A DNA stretch of 64,000 bases from an uncultured Pedosphaera sp. (GCA_903918755.1 CAIXFN010000083.1:1-64000), one strand, 5' to 3'; positions 35,931 to 45,057 are shown, counted from the first letter of the stretch. Notes: generated from the sequence alone by a model not told the origin. Translations and numbers: made by a program.

Positions 35931-36068
35931 ACAATCCCCCCCCTGTAAAATTTACATAAGGAATCTTTTTTTCGGGGGGGTGGTAGGCCGGGGGTTTGGT
36001 GTCTAGGCGCGACTCACACGGAGACGGGCGATTTTTGAGAGTCCCACTTTTTCGGGGAAGGGCTGGCA
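35931..36068. other. Intergenic region with palindrome at the end of the early operon
   Basis: TGTAAA-A-TTTACA at 35944-35956 is a perfect palindrome, flanked by C7 and G7 runs that could pair around it. This may be the early-operon transcription end. No gene. Confidence 0.45.
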
Positions 36069-36100
36069 GAAAAAAAGCCCGCCGGATTATTCCGGCGGAC
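36069..36100 (-). terminator. Intrinsic terminator for the reversed fibre gene
   Basis: On the minus strand a 10-bp stem (one G-T pair, loop ATAA, 36077-36100) is followed by seven U residues. It lies about 145 nt past the stop at 36245 and closes the fibre gene as its own transcription unit. The 36101-36244 stretch holds nothing else recognised. Confidence 0.85.
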
Positions 36101-36244
36101 GTGGTGAACTGGTCATCCCGGTGATGTCCGGGCGCAAGAAATCATCCTTCGATTCCGATAAACGGTCCACGCGGGCGATGATGCGGTATAATTATTGATA
36201 GGCGGCAGAGCGCATCTCGCGAGCAATGCATGGGAATTTTCAGC

Positions 36245-39235
36245 CTATTGCGCAGAATTGGAGCTCCTATAATACGTTCCAAATGCTCCTGCGCCAAGCA
36301 GCGCTCCGTTTGTGCCCGCACTTGATGGGACGGCAATCGATACCGCCAGCGAATTGTTCGTGCTCCATATGGGAGCAACCGCGATTGCTGCATAATCCAA
36401 TATTGAGGTTGCCGCTGTGGTTTTCAGAAAGAGTATTCCTCCCGCGAAGTTTGTTCGGACCAGACGGGCATCGATGCCCCAAGCGCTTGATGCGGTTACG
36501 ATTTGATCTGAGATGGTACGCACCACACGACCACCGAGACCAACCTTGATCGTCGTTACCGCCGGAGCATTGCTTGCCCAACCTTGAAAGCTAAATTCGA
36601 TAACGTCTCCGTCGTTAACCATCAAGTTTCCTGGAATTCCAGCAACATTTGTCCACCAAATTGTTTCGGTGCTGCTCACGTTGCTATGAGTGGCATAATC
36701 ACCCCAAATTCGACGGATTGGCGAGTTCGTCAGGGCGGCTCCGTCCAGCCCGCGCAGAGCCCCGCCCGCCACGATATTTGACGCATAAACTGTTCCACTA
36801 GGTTGAGAAGGTGCCCACACCACTGAATTTCCATTGTAAGCAAGGACACTTCCGTTGGATGCTCCGGCTGTTGCAAGAGATGTAATTGGGAGCCCGGTTA
36901 GGCCAGGAGCTGAAACTGGGCCTAAAAGCTGCAGCGTTCCGGCCCTGTTTGTTATTCCATGCTCCAAACTGAGCGAACCGTCATTTCGAATAATAAACGT
37001 GTTATACGGAGCTGACAAGCTTACCGTCATAATGGGCTTGTTACTAATACTGCTGAGCGTCCATCCGTAATCGACGCCAGCTATCGCGTCAAGAACCGAT
37101 TGCATTGCTGAATGTGTTCCATTAGCAAAAATCAATCGGCCACTATTGGCGGAGGTTCCAAAGAATCCGGCAATGACAATTGAGCCATCATTGCCAACCG
37201 ACCCCGCCCAATTAGCCCCCGAATTATCAGGATACCAAATGCTATTTGGGAAGAGCTCGAGTTGCGAATTTGTCACTCCCATTGGACCATCGTAGCCAAC
37301 CATATCAGCAACAATTGCATAAGTTCCATCACTGGCCACATCCACGATCTGATATTGTCCAATTCCCGTATTGTTCGTAATCTCTAAATAATTCCCAATA
37401 TTGGTTTTTGAAAGCAATGGTCCTGATGTCAGATAAATGGCAGAATCTCCATTTGTCGCTGTATAATGCCTTGAGTCCCAAACAACATTAGTAGCCGCGA
37501 AAACTTGCGTATTGTAATTTGTTCCTGGACCCCATGTAATGGGATTCGTTAGCGAACCCCCGCTGCTTCTCACGACATTATTAGCAAAGTCATTTGTGGC
37601 CGACGACGATGAGAGGACTGATCCTGCGTCCACGGGGACAATTAACCCCATGAGTTTGGCTAAAGTTGCGGCCCATAGCGGCGCGCCAATCTCAGGCGTG
37701 GGATGGGGACCATTAACCTGCAGGACACCCGAAGCCTCCATGGCATCATAGCTTGGGAACTGCGCAAACAAATCAAGATAAATATATCCAAGGGCCGCGT
37801 GCTCGAGCGCAATATTTCGCTCAATGGTATTCTGTTGAACCGAAGTATCGGCTGGCCCGGGAAAGGTGTTCGGTGGCGTTCCCACGACAAATACGGCCGT
37901 GTTGGTTCCCCCCGCCAATTGCGAATAGCCCAAAATGGTCACCAATAGATTGGAGAGGGTCACATCGTCCTCCTCGGTGTAATCCTTGGCATGCCAAATC
38001 GCAAAATCGGGATTAATGGCCTTGAATAAGGTTGCCATGCAATTGGTGCCCGGACCGTTTATGGTTGAAACCAGAGAACTTCCTGACCGAGCGTACGGGA
38101 TGGGGAGAAATCCGCGCTTCGTATTGTCGATGAATTCCCCTCCGAGAACGATATTGGTACCGCTGGAACTGGTGATCAAGAAAGCGTTGTTGGTTGACCA
38201 GGCGCAGGGCCAACTCGCGAACGCCACATTGGTTCCGTCGGGATTATTGCCATTAATTACAAATGTTTCGGAGCCGATCACGCTATTCGTATGCAATAAA
38301 GTGATGGTGCCCCCCTTCGGCCATTGCATATAATAGACTCCGACTTGATTGACGGGAACGGAAGACCCGCGCGCCGTCAGGTTCTGGCTGGTTTTAACCG
38401 CATTCGGCCCATCACTGCTATAGACCACCGCGTCTTCATTGCCGCAAAAAAAGTGTGGATCCTCCGGGCGGCTTTGATTCCAGCAATTGGGATTGCCATA
38501 GGAAAAATCAAAAGAATTTAGACTCACCCCAACATCGCCATAGAGGCCGCGTAATTTTTGCCCCAGAAAAAAGCCCGCACTGTAAAGCGCGGCATTATCC
38601 AGATCACTCATTGAATCACCCAGAAACAAGCCCCGCACGGGAGCGTTACCGAAAAGCAGCTTTTGCAGGATCGCTCCTCCGCCGGAAGCGGCCCATTGCG
38701 CTTGCAAGGGCATTCCAGCAATTTGGCTGGCATTGAGGTTGGACAAGGCGTTCCCGTTACCGGCAAAAATCCCACTCAGATTCACTGCGGTGGCCCCGTT
38801 GGTAAGCGTACCCGGCGGAAGCTGGGCCAGAGATATAGGCCCCAGCAAATTCTTGGCACTATTCGCCAAGCCGGAGTATGGCACCGAAGTTAACGACTGC
38901 CTTGGCGCCAAGGTAGTAAAACCATTTCCATTGCTGGTTTGGGTCGCCAACTCAAGCCAACCACCATCGGTTATGAAAAAGCTTCCAAAATCCACTGAGG
39001 TCGTAAAAATCCCGTTCGTCACGGGGACCGTCAAATTTGTCACGGGACCGGCTAGAATCGAACCGGCATTCTCGGCGTTCCATACGGCAAACCTGATGTC
39101 ATAATTCCCATTGGCCCCGAGAGTGCCCACCCGCAACACTCCTTGGTATGTAAAGGCGGTTGGCTGCCCCGGAACTTTATAAGCTAAAAAGCCAATACCA
39201 AATAGCAGCAAGAATTTCAGAACTGATAATCTCAT
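36245..39235 (-). CDS. Exported SGNH-hydrolase / tail-fibre mosaic protein, 996 residues
   Basis: A signal peptide (MRLSVLKFLLLFGIGFLAYK) is followed by an FTYQGVL domain common in verrucomicrobial surface proteins (about 27-120), an SGNH/GDSL esterase domain beginning GLFLGDSMSD (Ser near 208, likely His in NGPHPTPE), then modules also present in the late fibre-like proteins: a WYPDN...VGNDGS segment matching the 55049 protein and a C-terminus (TETIWWTNVAGIPGNL, ending GTYYRSSNSAQ) matching the 53216 protein. A GGAAAG site precedes ATG. With its own terminator and opposite strand it behaves like a moron: a surface esterase or an alternative fibre. Confidence 0.75.
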   Translation of the reverse strand: MRLSVLKFLLLFGIGFLAYKVPGQPTAFTYQGVLRVGTLGANGNYDIRFAVWNAENAGSILAGPVTNLTVPVTNGIFTTSVDFGSFFITDGGWLELATQTSNGNGFTTLAPRQSLTSVPYSGLANSAKNLLGPISLAQLPPGTLTNGATAVNLSGIFAGNGNALSNLNASQIAGMPLQAQWAASGGGAILQKLLFGNAPVRGLFLGDSMSDLDNAALYSAGFFLGQKLRGLYGDVGVSLNSFDFSYGNPNCWNQSRPEDPHFFCGNEDAVVYSSDGPNAVKTSQNLTARGSSVPVNQVGVYYMQWPKGGTITLLHTNSVIGSETFVINGNNPDGTNVAFASWPCAWSTNNAFLITSSSGTNIVLGGEFIDNTKRGFLPIPYARSGSSLVSTINGPGTNCMATLFKAINPDFAIWHAKDYTEEDDVTLSNLLVTILGYSQLAGGTNTAVFVVGTPPNTFPGPADTSVQQNTIERNIALEHAALGYIYLDLFAQFPSYDAMEASGVLQVNGPHPTPEIGAPLWAATLAKLMGLIVPVDAGSVLSSSSATNDFANNVVRSSGGSLTNPITWGPGTNYNTQVFAATNVVWDSRHYTATNGDSAIYLTSGPLLSKTNIGNYLEITNNTGIGQYQIVDVASDGTYAIVADMVGYDGPMGVTNSQLELFPNSIWYPDNSGANWAGSVGNDGSIVIAGFFGTSANSGRLIFANGTHSAMQSVLDAIAGVDYGWTLSSISNKPIMTVSLSAPYNTFIIRNDGSLSLEHGITNRAGTLQLLGPVSAPGLTGLPITSLATAGASNGSVLAYNGNSVVWAPSQPSGTVYASNIVAGGALRGLDGAALTNSPIRRIWGDYATHSNVSSTETIWWTNVAGIPGNLMVNDGDVIEFSFQGWASNAPAVTTIKVGLGGRVVRTISDQIVTASSAWGIDARLVRTNFAGGILFLKTTAATSILDYAAIAVAPIWSTNNSLAVSIAVPSSAGTNGALLGAGAFGTYYRSSNSAQ

Positions 39236-39544
39236 AATTCACTTTCCAAACGCACTATTTACGGTGAGATCAGAAAGATTGAAGCACCCGATCACGTTCG
39301 GGAGCATAGTCGCTCTTGTGTTTAATGATGGAGATCGTTTCATCACCAAACTTTGCTGAATTGTGGCTTACGCGTCAAGTGCAAGCCAGACCCAAAGCCC
39401 ACACGGTGCTCGACCCATGTTCGCGGGGTGCGAACCGGTGTTTGATGTTGGCCGGTGGGGATGGCGGCCATGAACCGGCACCGGTCGATCAAAGCCATCG
39501 ACGGCACGGGCGGCTTGTGCGCCCGTGCCCGCGGCATGGTTCGG
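39236..39544 (-). other. Intergenic region with a 10-bp hairpin after the AAA gene
   Basis: About 310 nt between the AAA gene end and the fibre gene start. GGCACGGGCG/CGCCCGTGCC (39503-39529, 7-nt loop) lies just downstream of the AAA stop and may end the reversed cassette, though without a U-run. The part near 39236 should carry the fibre promoter. No gene seen. Confidence 0.55.
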
Positions 39545-40180
39545 TTAGGCTAGGCTGGCGTCCATGACGGACTGGACATCCAGGAGGGCGGCGCGGACAT
39601 TGCCGCCGCAGCCGACTGCGATTTCGTTGGGGAGGTTGCGGGCGACTTTCCAGCGGGAGAGGAAGCGGGCCAGGTCCTCCGTGACCGGGGCATCCACCTT
39701 GAACTGCTGCAAACGTGTTTGGAAGCGTTCGGCGAGCGCCCGGAGGTCAAGGTTGCTGGTCCCGATGAATGCCGTGAAGCTGGGCATCTGGTCCAGGTAG
39801 GTTAGTAGCAGGTCCTGGGCGGCGGGCGGGGTGGCGTCCAACTCGTTCACGATCTTGACTGACCAGCGGGAGAGCAGGGGGATATACCGCTCGGATTCCT
39901 GCCATTGGCGAATCACTTCCAGGTTCACATTGCGCCCGTTCGTGGATTCGATCTGGACGGCTTGTTCCGTCAGGGACCGGGCGAAGAATTCCGCCAGCCG
40001 GGTCTTGCCCACACCGGGCGGGCCGTAGAGCAGAAGCTTGGCGGGGTTGCCGTCCGGTTTGATCCGGGCGGATTTGACGGCGAGGATGCGGGCGACGGTA
40101 TTGGCCGGGCCGATGAATTCATCTGGACTTTTGGGGATGTAAAGTTCAGGATGCTGCTGCGTTTCTGTTTTGCGTTTCAT
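39545..40180 (-). CDS. AAA+ ATPase, clamp-loader/RuvB-like, last gene of reversed cassette
   Basis: A 211-residue AAA ATPase from ATG 40180 (an ATG at 40237 would add 19 unlikely residues). It has PDEFIGPANTVARIL, Walker A YGPPGVGKTR, a Walker B-like VKIVNELDAT in which the usual DE is NE, and GTSN as sensor 1. The small lid domain follows. The altered Walker B suggests slow or absent hydrolysis. Its partner may be the Ycf46-like ATPase of the same cassette or the replication proteins. Confidence 0.7.
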   Translation of the reverse strand: MKRKTETQQHPELYIPKSPDEFIGPANTVARILAVKSARIKPDGNPAKLLLYGPPGVGKTRLAEFFARSLTEQAVQIESTNGRNVNLEVIRQWQESERYIPLLSRWSVKIVNELDATPPAAQDLLLTYLDQMPSFTAFIGTSNLDLRALAERFQTRLQQFKVDAPVTEDLARFLSRWKVARNLPNEIAVGCGGNVRAALLDVQSVMDASLA

Positions 40181-40208
40181 AGGAATTGGTTCATATTCGT
40201 GAGGCGCG

Positions 40209-40235
40209 GCCCCCGCCGTTACTGGCGGCGGGGGC
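40209..40235 (-). repeat. Intergenic hairpin, TTACTGG-loop type
   Basis: GCCCCCGCC/GGCGGGGGC arms with loop GTTACTGGC, in the 68-nt gap between the AAA gene and the 104-residue gene. One of four hairpins in this cassette with TTACTGG (CCAGTAA in the transcript) in or near the loop. Confidence 0.7.
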
Positions 40236-40248
40236 AACGCGCAGGGGG

Positions 40249-40563
40249 TTACTTCTTGGCGACCGGGGCAGGGGTTTTGGGGGCCGAACCGACAACGTCA
40301 ATCCGTCCGGATGCGGGCTTGCCTTCCAGCGAGCGTTGCAGTTCAAGGACGCGGGTTAGCAGGGTCTTGACCTGTGCTTCCAGCGCGGCGATCCGGCCCG
40401 TGAGTTTCCCTTCGACGCACTCATCAGGGATTTCGTACTCGCCCCCGGCGAACAGGGCGTCCAGGGCGGCGACCAACTCGGCGCTTTTGGCGTTGACCGT
40501 TGCGGGGGTAACGGGGGTTGCGGTTTCGGTCTTGGGGGCTGCGGTATTTTTGTTTTTGGCCAT
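40249..40563 (-). CDS. Hypothetical coiled-coil protein
   Basis: A 104-residue protein with Lys/Ala/Pro-rich ends and a central coiled coil (GKLTGRIAALEAQVKTLLTR). The flexible ends resemble those of the 73-residue protein at 45087. Not recognised; position suggests an accessory of the AAA proteins. Confidence 0.6.
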   Translation of the reverse strand: MAKNKNTAAPKTETATPVTPATVNAKSAELVAALDALFAGGEYEIPDECVEGKLTGRIAALEAQVKTLLTRVLELQRSLEGKPASGRIDVVGSAPKTPAPVAKK

Positions 40564-40572
40564 AGTCTCTTT

Positions 40573-40605
40573 CTGCCGTCAACCCTTACTGGGGGCGGGC
40601 GGCAG
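40573..40605 (-). repeat. Intergenic hairpin containing CCCTTACTGGG
   Basis: Outer arms CTGCCG/CGGCAG enclose an inner CCC-TTACT-GGG stem. It lies between the 104-residue gene and the 50-residue gene and shares the TTACTGG element with the hairpins at 40209, 45345 and 45797. Confidence 0.55.
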
Positions 40606-40667
40606 ATTGGAAACCACGGGCACCGCCCGGGGGGATGGGACCACCGGGCGGGCGGGTGTGGGGATTT

Positions 40668-40820
40668 TCAGTCTCTCCCGATAAAGATGCCGTGCGAACG
40701 GAGCAAGGCATCCACGGAAACGGCGAGGGCCTCGATTGCGTCGCGCTCCTTCTGGTCAATGGTCGCGATCTTGGCGGCTTCCAACTGTTCGAGCGCCAGC
40801 ATTAGGTGATGGTTATTCAT
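40668..40820 (-). CDS. Small ORF of 50 residues downstream of the Ycf46-like gene
   Basis: Reading from ATG 40820 to TGA 40668 gives MNNHHLMLALEQLEAAKIAT and then a helical, moderately acidic chain with DQKERDAIEALAVSVDALL. It starts 3 nt after the AAA stop, keeps the cassette's tight spacing and has no overlapping alternative. No family recognised. Confidence 0.55.
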   Translation of the reverse strand: MNNHHLMLALEQLEAAKIATIDQKERDAIEALAVSVDALLRSHGIFIGRD

Positions 40821-40823
40821 GGC

Positions 40824-42320
40824 TCACTTCACGATCTTTCGGCTCGTTTCCTTTTTGGCCTCGGGGGCGCTGGCGGGCATCGCCCGGTTCTCCAGCCGCT
40901 TCCGGCGTCGTTCGATTGCCTCCGCCATCGTCTTACTCGTGGGAACGAATTTAGTGGCGGCGGTGAGGATGTCGCTGTCGCGGGGCTCCCGGACCTTGTC
41001 GTTAAATGCCAGGGTCATCGCCTTGGCCCATACCTGCTCAATCTGGCGACCACTGAAACCGTCCAGGAGCGCGGCCAGCTTGGTGGTGTCGAATTGCTTG
41101 GGCTTGCGGCCCCGCTTGGCAATGTGGATTTTCAGGATGGCTTCCCGCTCGGTCTGGTTGGGCAGGTCCACGCTCCAGACATCCAGCCGGTCAATCAGCG
41201 GGTCGGGCAGGCCATCAATGTCGTTGCACGTGAATATGTAGTAGATGCCTTCCGAGTTGAATTGCATGTCCTGCAAGATCGCCTTAATGACGCGATTGGT
41301 AACTCCGCTGTCGGTTTCGCCGGATGACTTACCCCCGCAGAACAGCCCTTCCACTTCGTCAATCCAGAGGATGCAGGGGGCCACCGCTTTGACCGTAGCG
41401 AACGCGGACCGCCAGTTCCCTTCCGACTGACCGACAAGGGACCCGAACAGCTTGCCCGCTTCTAACCGGATCAGGGGCAGCTTGAATATGTTTGCCGTTG
41501 CGGCGGCCGTCAGACTCTTGCCGGTGCCGGGCTGGCCGACTACCAGAGCGCCCCGGGGGGCGGCGAGGCCATACTCGCGGGCGGCGGCTGTAAACAGATT
41601 CCGCTTTTCGGCGAGGTCGGCTTTCAGGGTTTCGAGCCCGCCGATGTCATCCAGAGTGGTTTTGGATTCCACGATTTCGAGCAGCCCGTTTTTGCGGATC
41701 ACGTTGGCTTTCTCCCGGGCCACGATAGAGGCGACGATTTCCTTCGTTTCAACGATGGAGAGGGCGAAGGCGTTTTCCGCCTCGCTGCATGTGAGCCCGC
41801 GGGCGGCATCAATGAACGTGTCGGCGATGTCCTCCATGATCGGGACCTTGGCACTGGCGGCGATGCCGTCCATGACCTCCCGCAGTTCGTCCCGGCCCGG
41901 CAAGGCGAACTCAATCACGGTGATTTCTTTTTCCAGTTCCGGCGGGAGTTGCAGGCGGCAGCCCACCACGACCAGGACCCGGTTTGCCCCACGGGCAAGT
42001 TGCAATGACTCTTTGACCTTGCGAAAGGTAATCGGGTTGCGGTCCTCCAATATCTGATGGAAGTCCCGAGCAATGAGGATTGAACGCTCGGGCATCTTAT
42101 CGAATGCGGAGAGCATTGCGAACGGTTCTTGCGTGTCGGCAATCTGCCGGGGTTCGTCCTCGACGCTCACGATACCCTGGCAGATGGACCAGGCATGCAG
42201 GCCGAACTTGGTAGAGGCGGCGACGGCGGCGATTTCCTTTTCGACGCGGTTTTCTTCATGGGACACAATGAACAGACCGGCATAACCGGCGCGGACGTAA
42301 TGGGTGATTTGATTTCTCAT
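40824..42320 (-). CDS. Ycf46-like AAA+ ATPase
   Basis: A 498-residue protein. The N-terminal 200 residues form a degenerate ATPase-like domain without Walker A (GYAGLFIVSHEENRVEKEI), the C-terminal half a complete AAA domain: GQPGTGKSLTAAA, CILWIDEVEGLF, TCND as sensor 1 and DPLIDRLDV. This is the layout of Ycf46, an AAA family of cyanobacteria, plastids and phages, distinct from FtsH. The gene set with DUF1257 (Ycf35) and DUF2997 supports the call. It probably remodels a protein or nucleoprotein target; that target is unknown. Confidence 0.85.
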   Translation of the reverse strand: MRNQITHYVRAGYAGLFIVSHEENRVEKEIAAVAASTKFGLHAWSICQGIVSVEDEPRQIADTQEPFAMLSAFDKMPERSILIARDFHQILEDRNPITFRKVKESLQLARGANRVLVVVGCRLQLPPELEKEITVIEFALPGRDELREVMDGIAASAKVPIMEDIADTFIDAARGLTCSEAENAFALSIVETKEIVASIVAREKANVIRKNGLLEIVESKTTLDDIGGLETLKADLAEKRNLFTAAAREYGLAAPRGALVVGQPGTGKSLTAAATANIFKLPLIRLEAGKLFGSLVGQSEGNWRSAFATVKAVAPCILWIDEVEGLFCGGKSSGETDSGVTNRVIKAILQDMQFNSEGIYYIFTCNDIDGLPDPLIDRLDVWSVDLPNQTEREAILKIHIAKRGRKPKQFDTTKLAALLDGFSGRQIEQVWAKAMTLAFNDKVREPRDSDILTAATKFVPTSKTMAEAIERRRKRLENRAMPASAPEAKKETSRKIVK

Positions 42321-42361
42321 AAGTTTACAGAACTGGTTAAAGGACGTTAAGGGGACAAGGT

Positions 42362-42383
42362 GGCCGGGGTTGCCCGCCCGGCC
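42362..42383 (-). repeat. Intergenic hairpin upstream of the Ycf46-like gene
   Basis: GGCCGGG/CCCGGCC with an 8-nt loop in the 78-nt gap between the 100-residue gene and the AAA gene. It continues the pattern of a stable stem in most gaps of this cassette; this one lacks TTACTGG. Confidence 0.6.
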
Positions 42384-42398
42384 AGCGGGGTTGATTGG

Positions 42399-42701
42399 TT
42401 AGTTGAGTGAGGGTGAATCGCCATCCCCGCCGACAAAGGAGAGGCGTTGGTTGGTTGGTTTGGTGCCCTTGCGAATGGTATCAAAGAACGCAAAGGCAGC
42501 GGATTTGTCGGCACCCTCCAGCATGTAAAGGGTGTAGTGGCCGCGAATGTTGGAGCCGACAATCCAAACGCTGTCATTGTCCATCCCCATGATCATGTCA
42601 CACGATTGCAAGGGGGGCAGTGGTTTGAATAACTCTCCGATGCCCAGCGCGGCAATCGCTGTCCGGCATTCTTCTTGATCGGTGCAAATGTGAATGTTCA
42701 T
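42399..42701 (-). CDS. Hypothetical protein of AAA/DUF cassette
   Basis: A 100-residue soluble protein beginning MNIHICTDQEECRTAIAALG, with GDGDSPSLN at its end. Family not recognised. Start at 42701 overlaps the preceding stop (ATGA). Confidence 0.6.
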   Translation of the reverse strand: MNIHICTDQEECRTAIAALGIGELFKPLPPLQSCDMIMGMDNDSVWIVGSNIRGHYTLYMLEGADKSAAFAFFDTIRKGTKPTNQRLSFVGGDGDSPSLN

Positions 42702-42889
42702 TGCGGCTCCGTGATTGGTGCGTTTGACCACCAGGTGCTAGTCCAGTTGCGGAGCGGCACTTGGTCGGCAAACAGTTCGTTGAATTCGTCATTGGCGATC
42801 ATGCGGACTTGCACGATGCCCTTGAGGCTCCCGCTCCGCCACCAGTACCACCCGGGGGCGGTGGGGGCTTTGGTTGTCCATTTAATCAT
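42698..42889 (-). CDS. Hypothetical Trp-rich small protein
   Basis: A 63-residue protein with seven tryptophans (PTAPGWYWWRSGS; LRNWTSTWWSNAP), similar in style to small phage proteins of the DUF551 kind (PGWYW motif). It overlaps both neighbours by ATGA. Confidence 0.6.
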   Translation of the reverse strand: MIKWTTKAPTAPGWYWWRSGSLKGIVQVRMIANDEFNELFADQVPLRNWTSTWWSNAPITEPQ

Positions 42890-43134
42890 ACTTTGCCATT
42901 CAGTTGCTCGATCTCCCATTCAATGCACGCCGTCCGGGACCGATTCCAGTAACGAGGCATGTTTTCCGAACCAAGGGTGACTTCCCATAATTGGGACGTG
43001 TTGTTGAACTCGATTGTGCTGGCCCGCTTGATGGTGAGTTGCCCGAGGGATTCAAGGGGCAGGGCGTCCGTGTGCAGCGCCGTGATGGTGCCGTCCTCGT
43101 GGACTGTGAAAACGTGTGTGTGGTTGGTAACCAT
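42886..43134 (-). CDS. Hypothetical small protein
   Basis: An 82-residue protein starting MVTNHTHVFTVHEDGTITAL, a short beta-hairpin-like start reminiscent of its DUF2997 neighbour, ending with a conserved-looking CIEWEIEQL. Not recognised. It lies directly after the DUF2997 gene (1 nt). Confidence 0.6.
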   Translation of the reverse strand: MVTNHTHVFTVHEDGTITALHTDALPLESLGQLTIKRASTIEFNNTSQLWEVTLGSENMPRYWNRSRTACIEWEIEQLNGKV

Positions 43135-43135
43135 G

Positions 43136-43321
43136 TTAGTTTCCGGTTGAGAGGCGCGGTTTTTCTTCGGCGCGATACTCGGGTTTTTTCTTGGAGTTGG
43201 TTTTGACGCCCATCGCTTTTTCCAGCGCGGCGGTTGCGGCCTCGCAGGCTTTACCCTTAAAGCCCGTGGTTTCAATTTCGACTTCGCCGTTTTCGGCGAC
43301 GGTAACAATGATGGTTTTCAT
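43136..43321 (-). CDS. DUF2997 domain protein
   Basis: A 61-residue protein starting MKTIIVTVAENGEVEIETTG followed by FKGKACEAATAALEKAMG, the DUF2997 pattern (beta hairpin, then a helix after FKGKxC). In other genomes this family sits beside DUF1257/Ycf35, as here: the DUF1257 gene ends 4 nt upstream. Function unknown. The C-terminal 20 residues are an extra basic tail. Confidence 0.85.
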   Translation of the reverse strand: MKTIIVTVAENGEVEIETTGFKGKACEAATAALEKAMGVKTNSKKKPEYRAEEKPRLSTGN

Positions 43322-43325
43322 AAGC

Positions 43326-43745
43326 TTACATTCCGGTGACGTGAACCTGCATTTTGGCACCCTGGGCGACCCGCTTGCACATCCAGCCTTTTTTCCTGGC
43401 CTCGATCTCGGTTTTGCAAACGGCGTACCGTTGCATGAATCCTCCCATGCTGTTGGCGAGCGGATTGGTGGCGCAGCCGAACCGGGTGCGGTTGTATGGC
43501 TGGTTGCCTTCGTAAAGAAGCATGTCGTCGGCAACGACGGTATAGGTGCCGTCGGGCTGGAGGACCAAACCGACTTCCATCTTCGTGCCGTTCACGGTGA
43601 ACGTGTGGGTGCTGGGGACCGTTTGGTTACTGTAGTAATGGCACACGGTTTTGTTTTCGTTGAACACCATGCCAAACTCGGCCCCGGCGGCTTTAATGGC
43701 GGCGATGTCTTTCAGTGCGGTTTTAATAGTTGCGATGTGGGACAT
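43326..43745 (-). CDS. DUF1257 (Ycf35) family protein
   Basis: A 139-residue protein beginning MSHIATIKTALKDIAAIKAA, the typical start of DUF1257/Ycf35, followed by the beta-rich core (TKMEVGLVLQPDGTYTVVAD). The family is conserved in cyanobacteria and plastids and in some phages, next to DUF2997 and often near Ycf46-type AAA proteins. Biochemical role unknown. Start at 43745 fits the family; an ATG at 43784 lies in a non-conserved extension. Confidence 0.85.
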   Translation of the reverse strand: MSHIATIKTALKDIAAIKAAGAEFGMVFNENKTVCHYYSNQTVPSTHTFTVNGTKMEVGLVLQPDGTYTVVADDMLLYEGNQPYNRTRFGCATNPLANSMGGFMQRYAVCKTEIEARKKGWMCKRVAQGAKMQVHVTGM

Positions 43746-43788
43746 ATGTTTACGTTCTGCGGATTTGTTTACGGTTGGGGACAAAGGA

Positions 43789-44649
43789 TCAGGCGAAGCG
43801 GCGTTTGCCCACTTGGCCGAATTTGGCGATCAGGTCTTTGGCTTCCGCAGCAACTTGCTTGCGGACGTTCACGTCAGAGCGGAGGGTTTGCGGGTCCAGG
43901 TTGGCGAATCGCTCTTTGATCTGGTCGGCGGCGCGTTGCAGGTCGGCGGAGTTCGTCAGGTTTAGCTGGGGGACCAGGTCCAGGATTTCCGTCACGTTGC
44001 CAATGAGGCTATCGCGGAAAATGCCGTCCTTGCTGGATAGCTTTTCCGAGAGGGCTTGCACCGGGGTCATTAGCCGGTTCCAGATGTCCCGGACAGCGGC
44101 GTCGATCCGGGTGCGGTTGAGGGATTCGAGTTGCGCCCGCATTTCCTCGACGGCCTCCGAGGCCATGTCTTTCGTTAAGAAGTGCGAAGCCTTGGGGACC
44201 GGGGTGTATTCGATTGCAAAACCGAAGTTGCCCCGCATGATTTCCCAGTCGGGATAGAGGGAAGCGTCAAACGTCTTAGCGTGCATCAATTCCGCTTGGG
44301 CAACCCATTGGGGGTATTGATCCCCAAAGGCTTTGACGTGTTGGTTAAAAACCTGCGTGTGAGCGAACATGGAGTCCTTGTAAGAATCATGCCCCTTGAC
44401 TGGCAGCATACGGGAGCCGTCCTCCCATGGTAGCGTGAGGTCGTAATGACGGCGGCGCGCCTCGCCGCCCGCTTCCCGGATGGCCTTGAATGCTTCATCC
44501 GGAAATAAGTGTTTAACCCACTTGCCCGCGCCGACGCCCAGGGCTTTCTTGAGCCGGACTTCATCGGTGATGGCTTTGTCCTGCCGTGTGTTGGGGAATA
44601 TCCGCACGTTGAGGCGGACGAGTACTGCTTTGACTTCGGGTTCTGGCAT
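43789..44649 (-). CDS. DUF3150-like phage protein
   Basis: A 286-residue mostly helical protein that I recognise as DUF3150-like (VLVRLNVRIFPNTRQDKAITDE at the start; LPVKGHDSYKDSMFAHTQVF mid-chain; long helices to the end). In phages such proteins commonly accompany MoxR-type or related AAA ATPases, which fits the two ATPases of this cassette. It may be an adaptor or substrate. No membrane segment. Confidence 0.7.
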   Translation of the reverse strand: MPEPEVKAVLVRLNVRIFPNTRQDKAITDEVRLKKALGVGAGKWVKHLFPDEAFKAIREAGGEARRRHYDLTLPWEDGSRMLPVKGHDSYKDSMFAHTQVFNQHVKAFGDQYPQWVAQAELMHAKTFDASLYPDWEIMRGNFGFAIEYTPVPKASHFLTKDMASEAVEEMRAQLESLNRTRIDAAVRDIWNRLMTPVQALSEKLSSKDGIFRDSLIGNVTEILDLVPQLNLTNSADLQRAADQIKERFANLDPQTLRSDVNVRKQVAAEAKDLIAKFGQVGKRRFA

Positions 44650-44680
44650 ATTGGTTTATGGTTAATTGTTTACAGATTGT

Positions 44681-44703
44681 GCCCGGGGCGAACCGCCCCG
44701 GGC
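44681..44703 (-). repeat. Intergenic 9-bp perfect hairpin
   Basis: GCCCGGGGC/GCCCCGGGC with loop GAACC, in the 63-nt gap between the 114-residue gene and the DUF3150 gene. Very stable; no U-run, so more likely mRNA processing or protection than termination. Confidence 0.7.
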
Positions 44704-44712
44704 GGGGGATGG

Positions 44713-45057
44713 TTAAATGAGCCCGGGGTCCGGGCGTTCGCCTTTCGCTTGGGCTATGGCCTTGCGCCCTCTTTCAATGGCAGCCGATACCGCCGCCCCA
44801 ACCGGGTCCGGTCCGTGGTTATCCAGCATTTCGGCGGAGCGGTTCATGAGCCACTGGAGGGCGTCGAGTAGTTCTTGGGCGTTTGCGCACAACCGGGCAT
44901 CTACCCCCAGCAAGTGCATTTCGCTCGGGTGGGGCTTGATCGTGACGTTTACACGATCCTCCCGCCCCAGCCCGTTTTCAGCGAATACGCCGTCCCTGAC
45001 GTATCGGCTCGCTTCTTCAAAGTTTACAGTTACGTCCAAAATTGTCTTAATTTCCAT
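44713..45057 (-). CDS. Hypothetical protein of AAA/DUF cassette
   Basis: A 114-residue protein starting MEIKTILDVTVNFEEASRYV, with a beta-rich first half and helical second half (NAQELLDALQWLMNRSAEML). Not recognised. Confidence 0.6.
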   Translation of the reverse strand: MEIKTILDVTVNFEEASRYVRDGVFAENGLGREDRVNVTIKPHPSEMHLLGVDARLCANAQELLDALQWLMNRSAEMLDNHGPDPVGAAVSAAIERGRKAIAQAKGERPDPGLI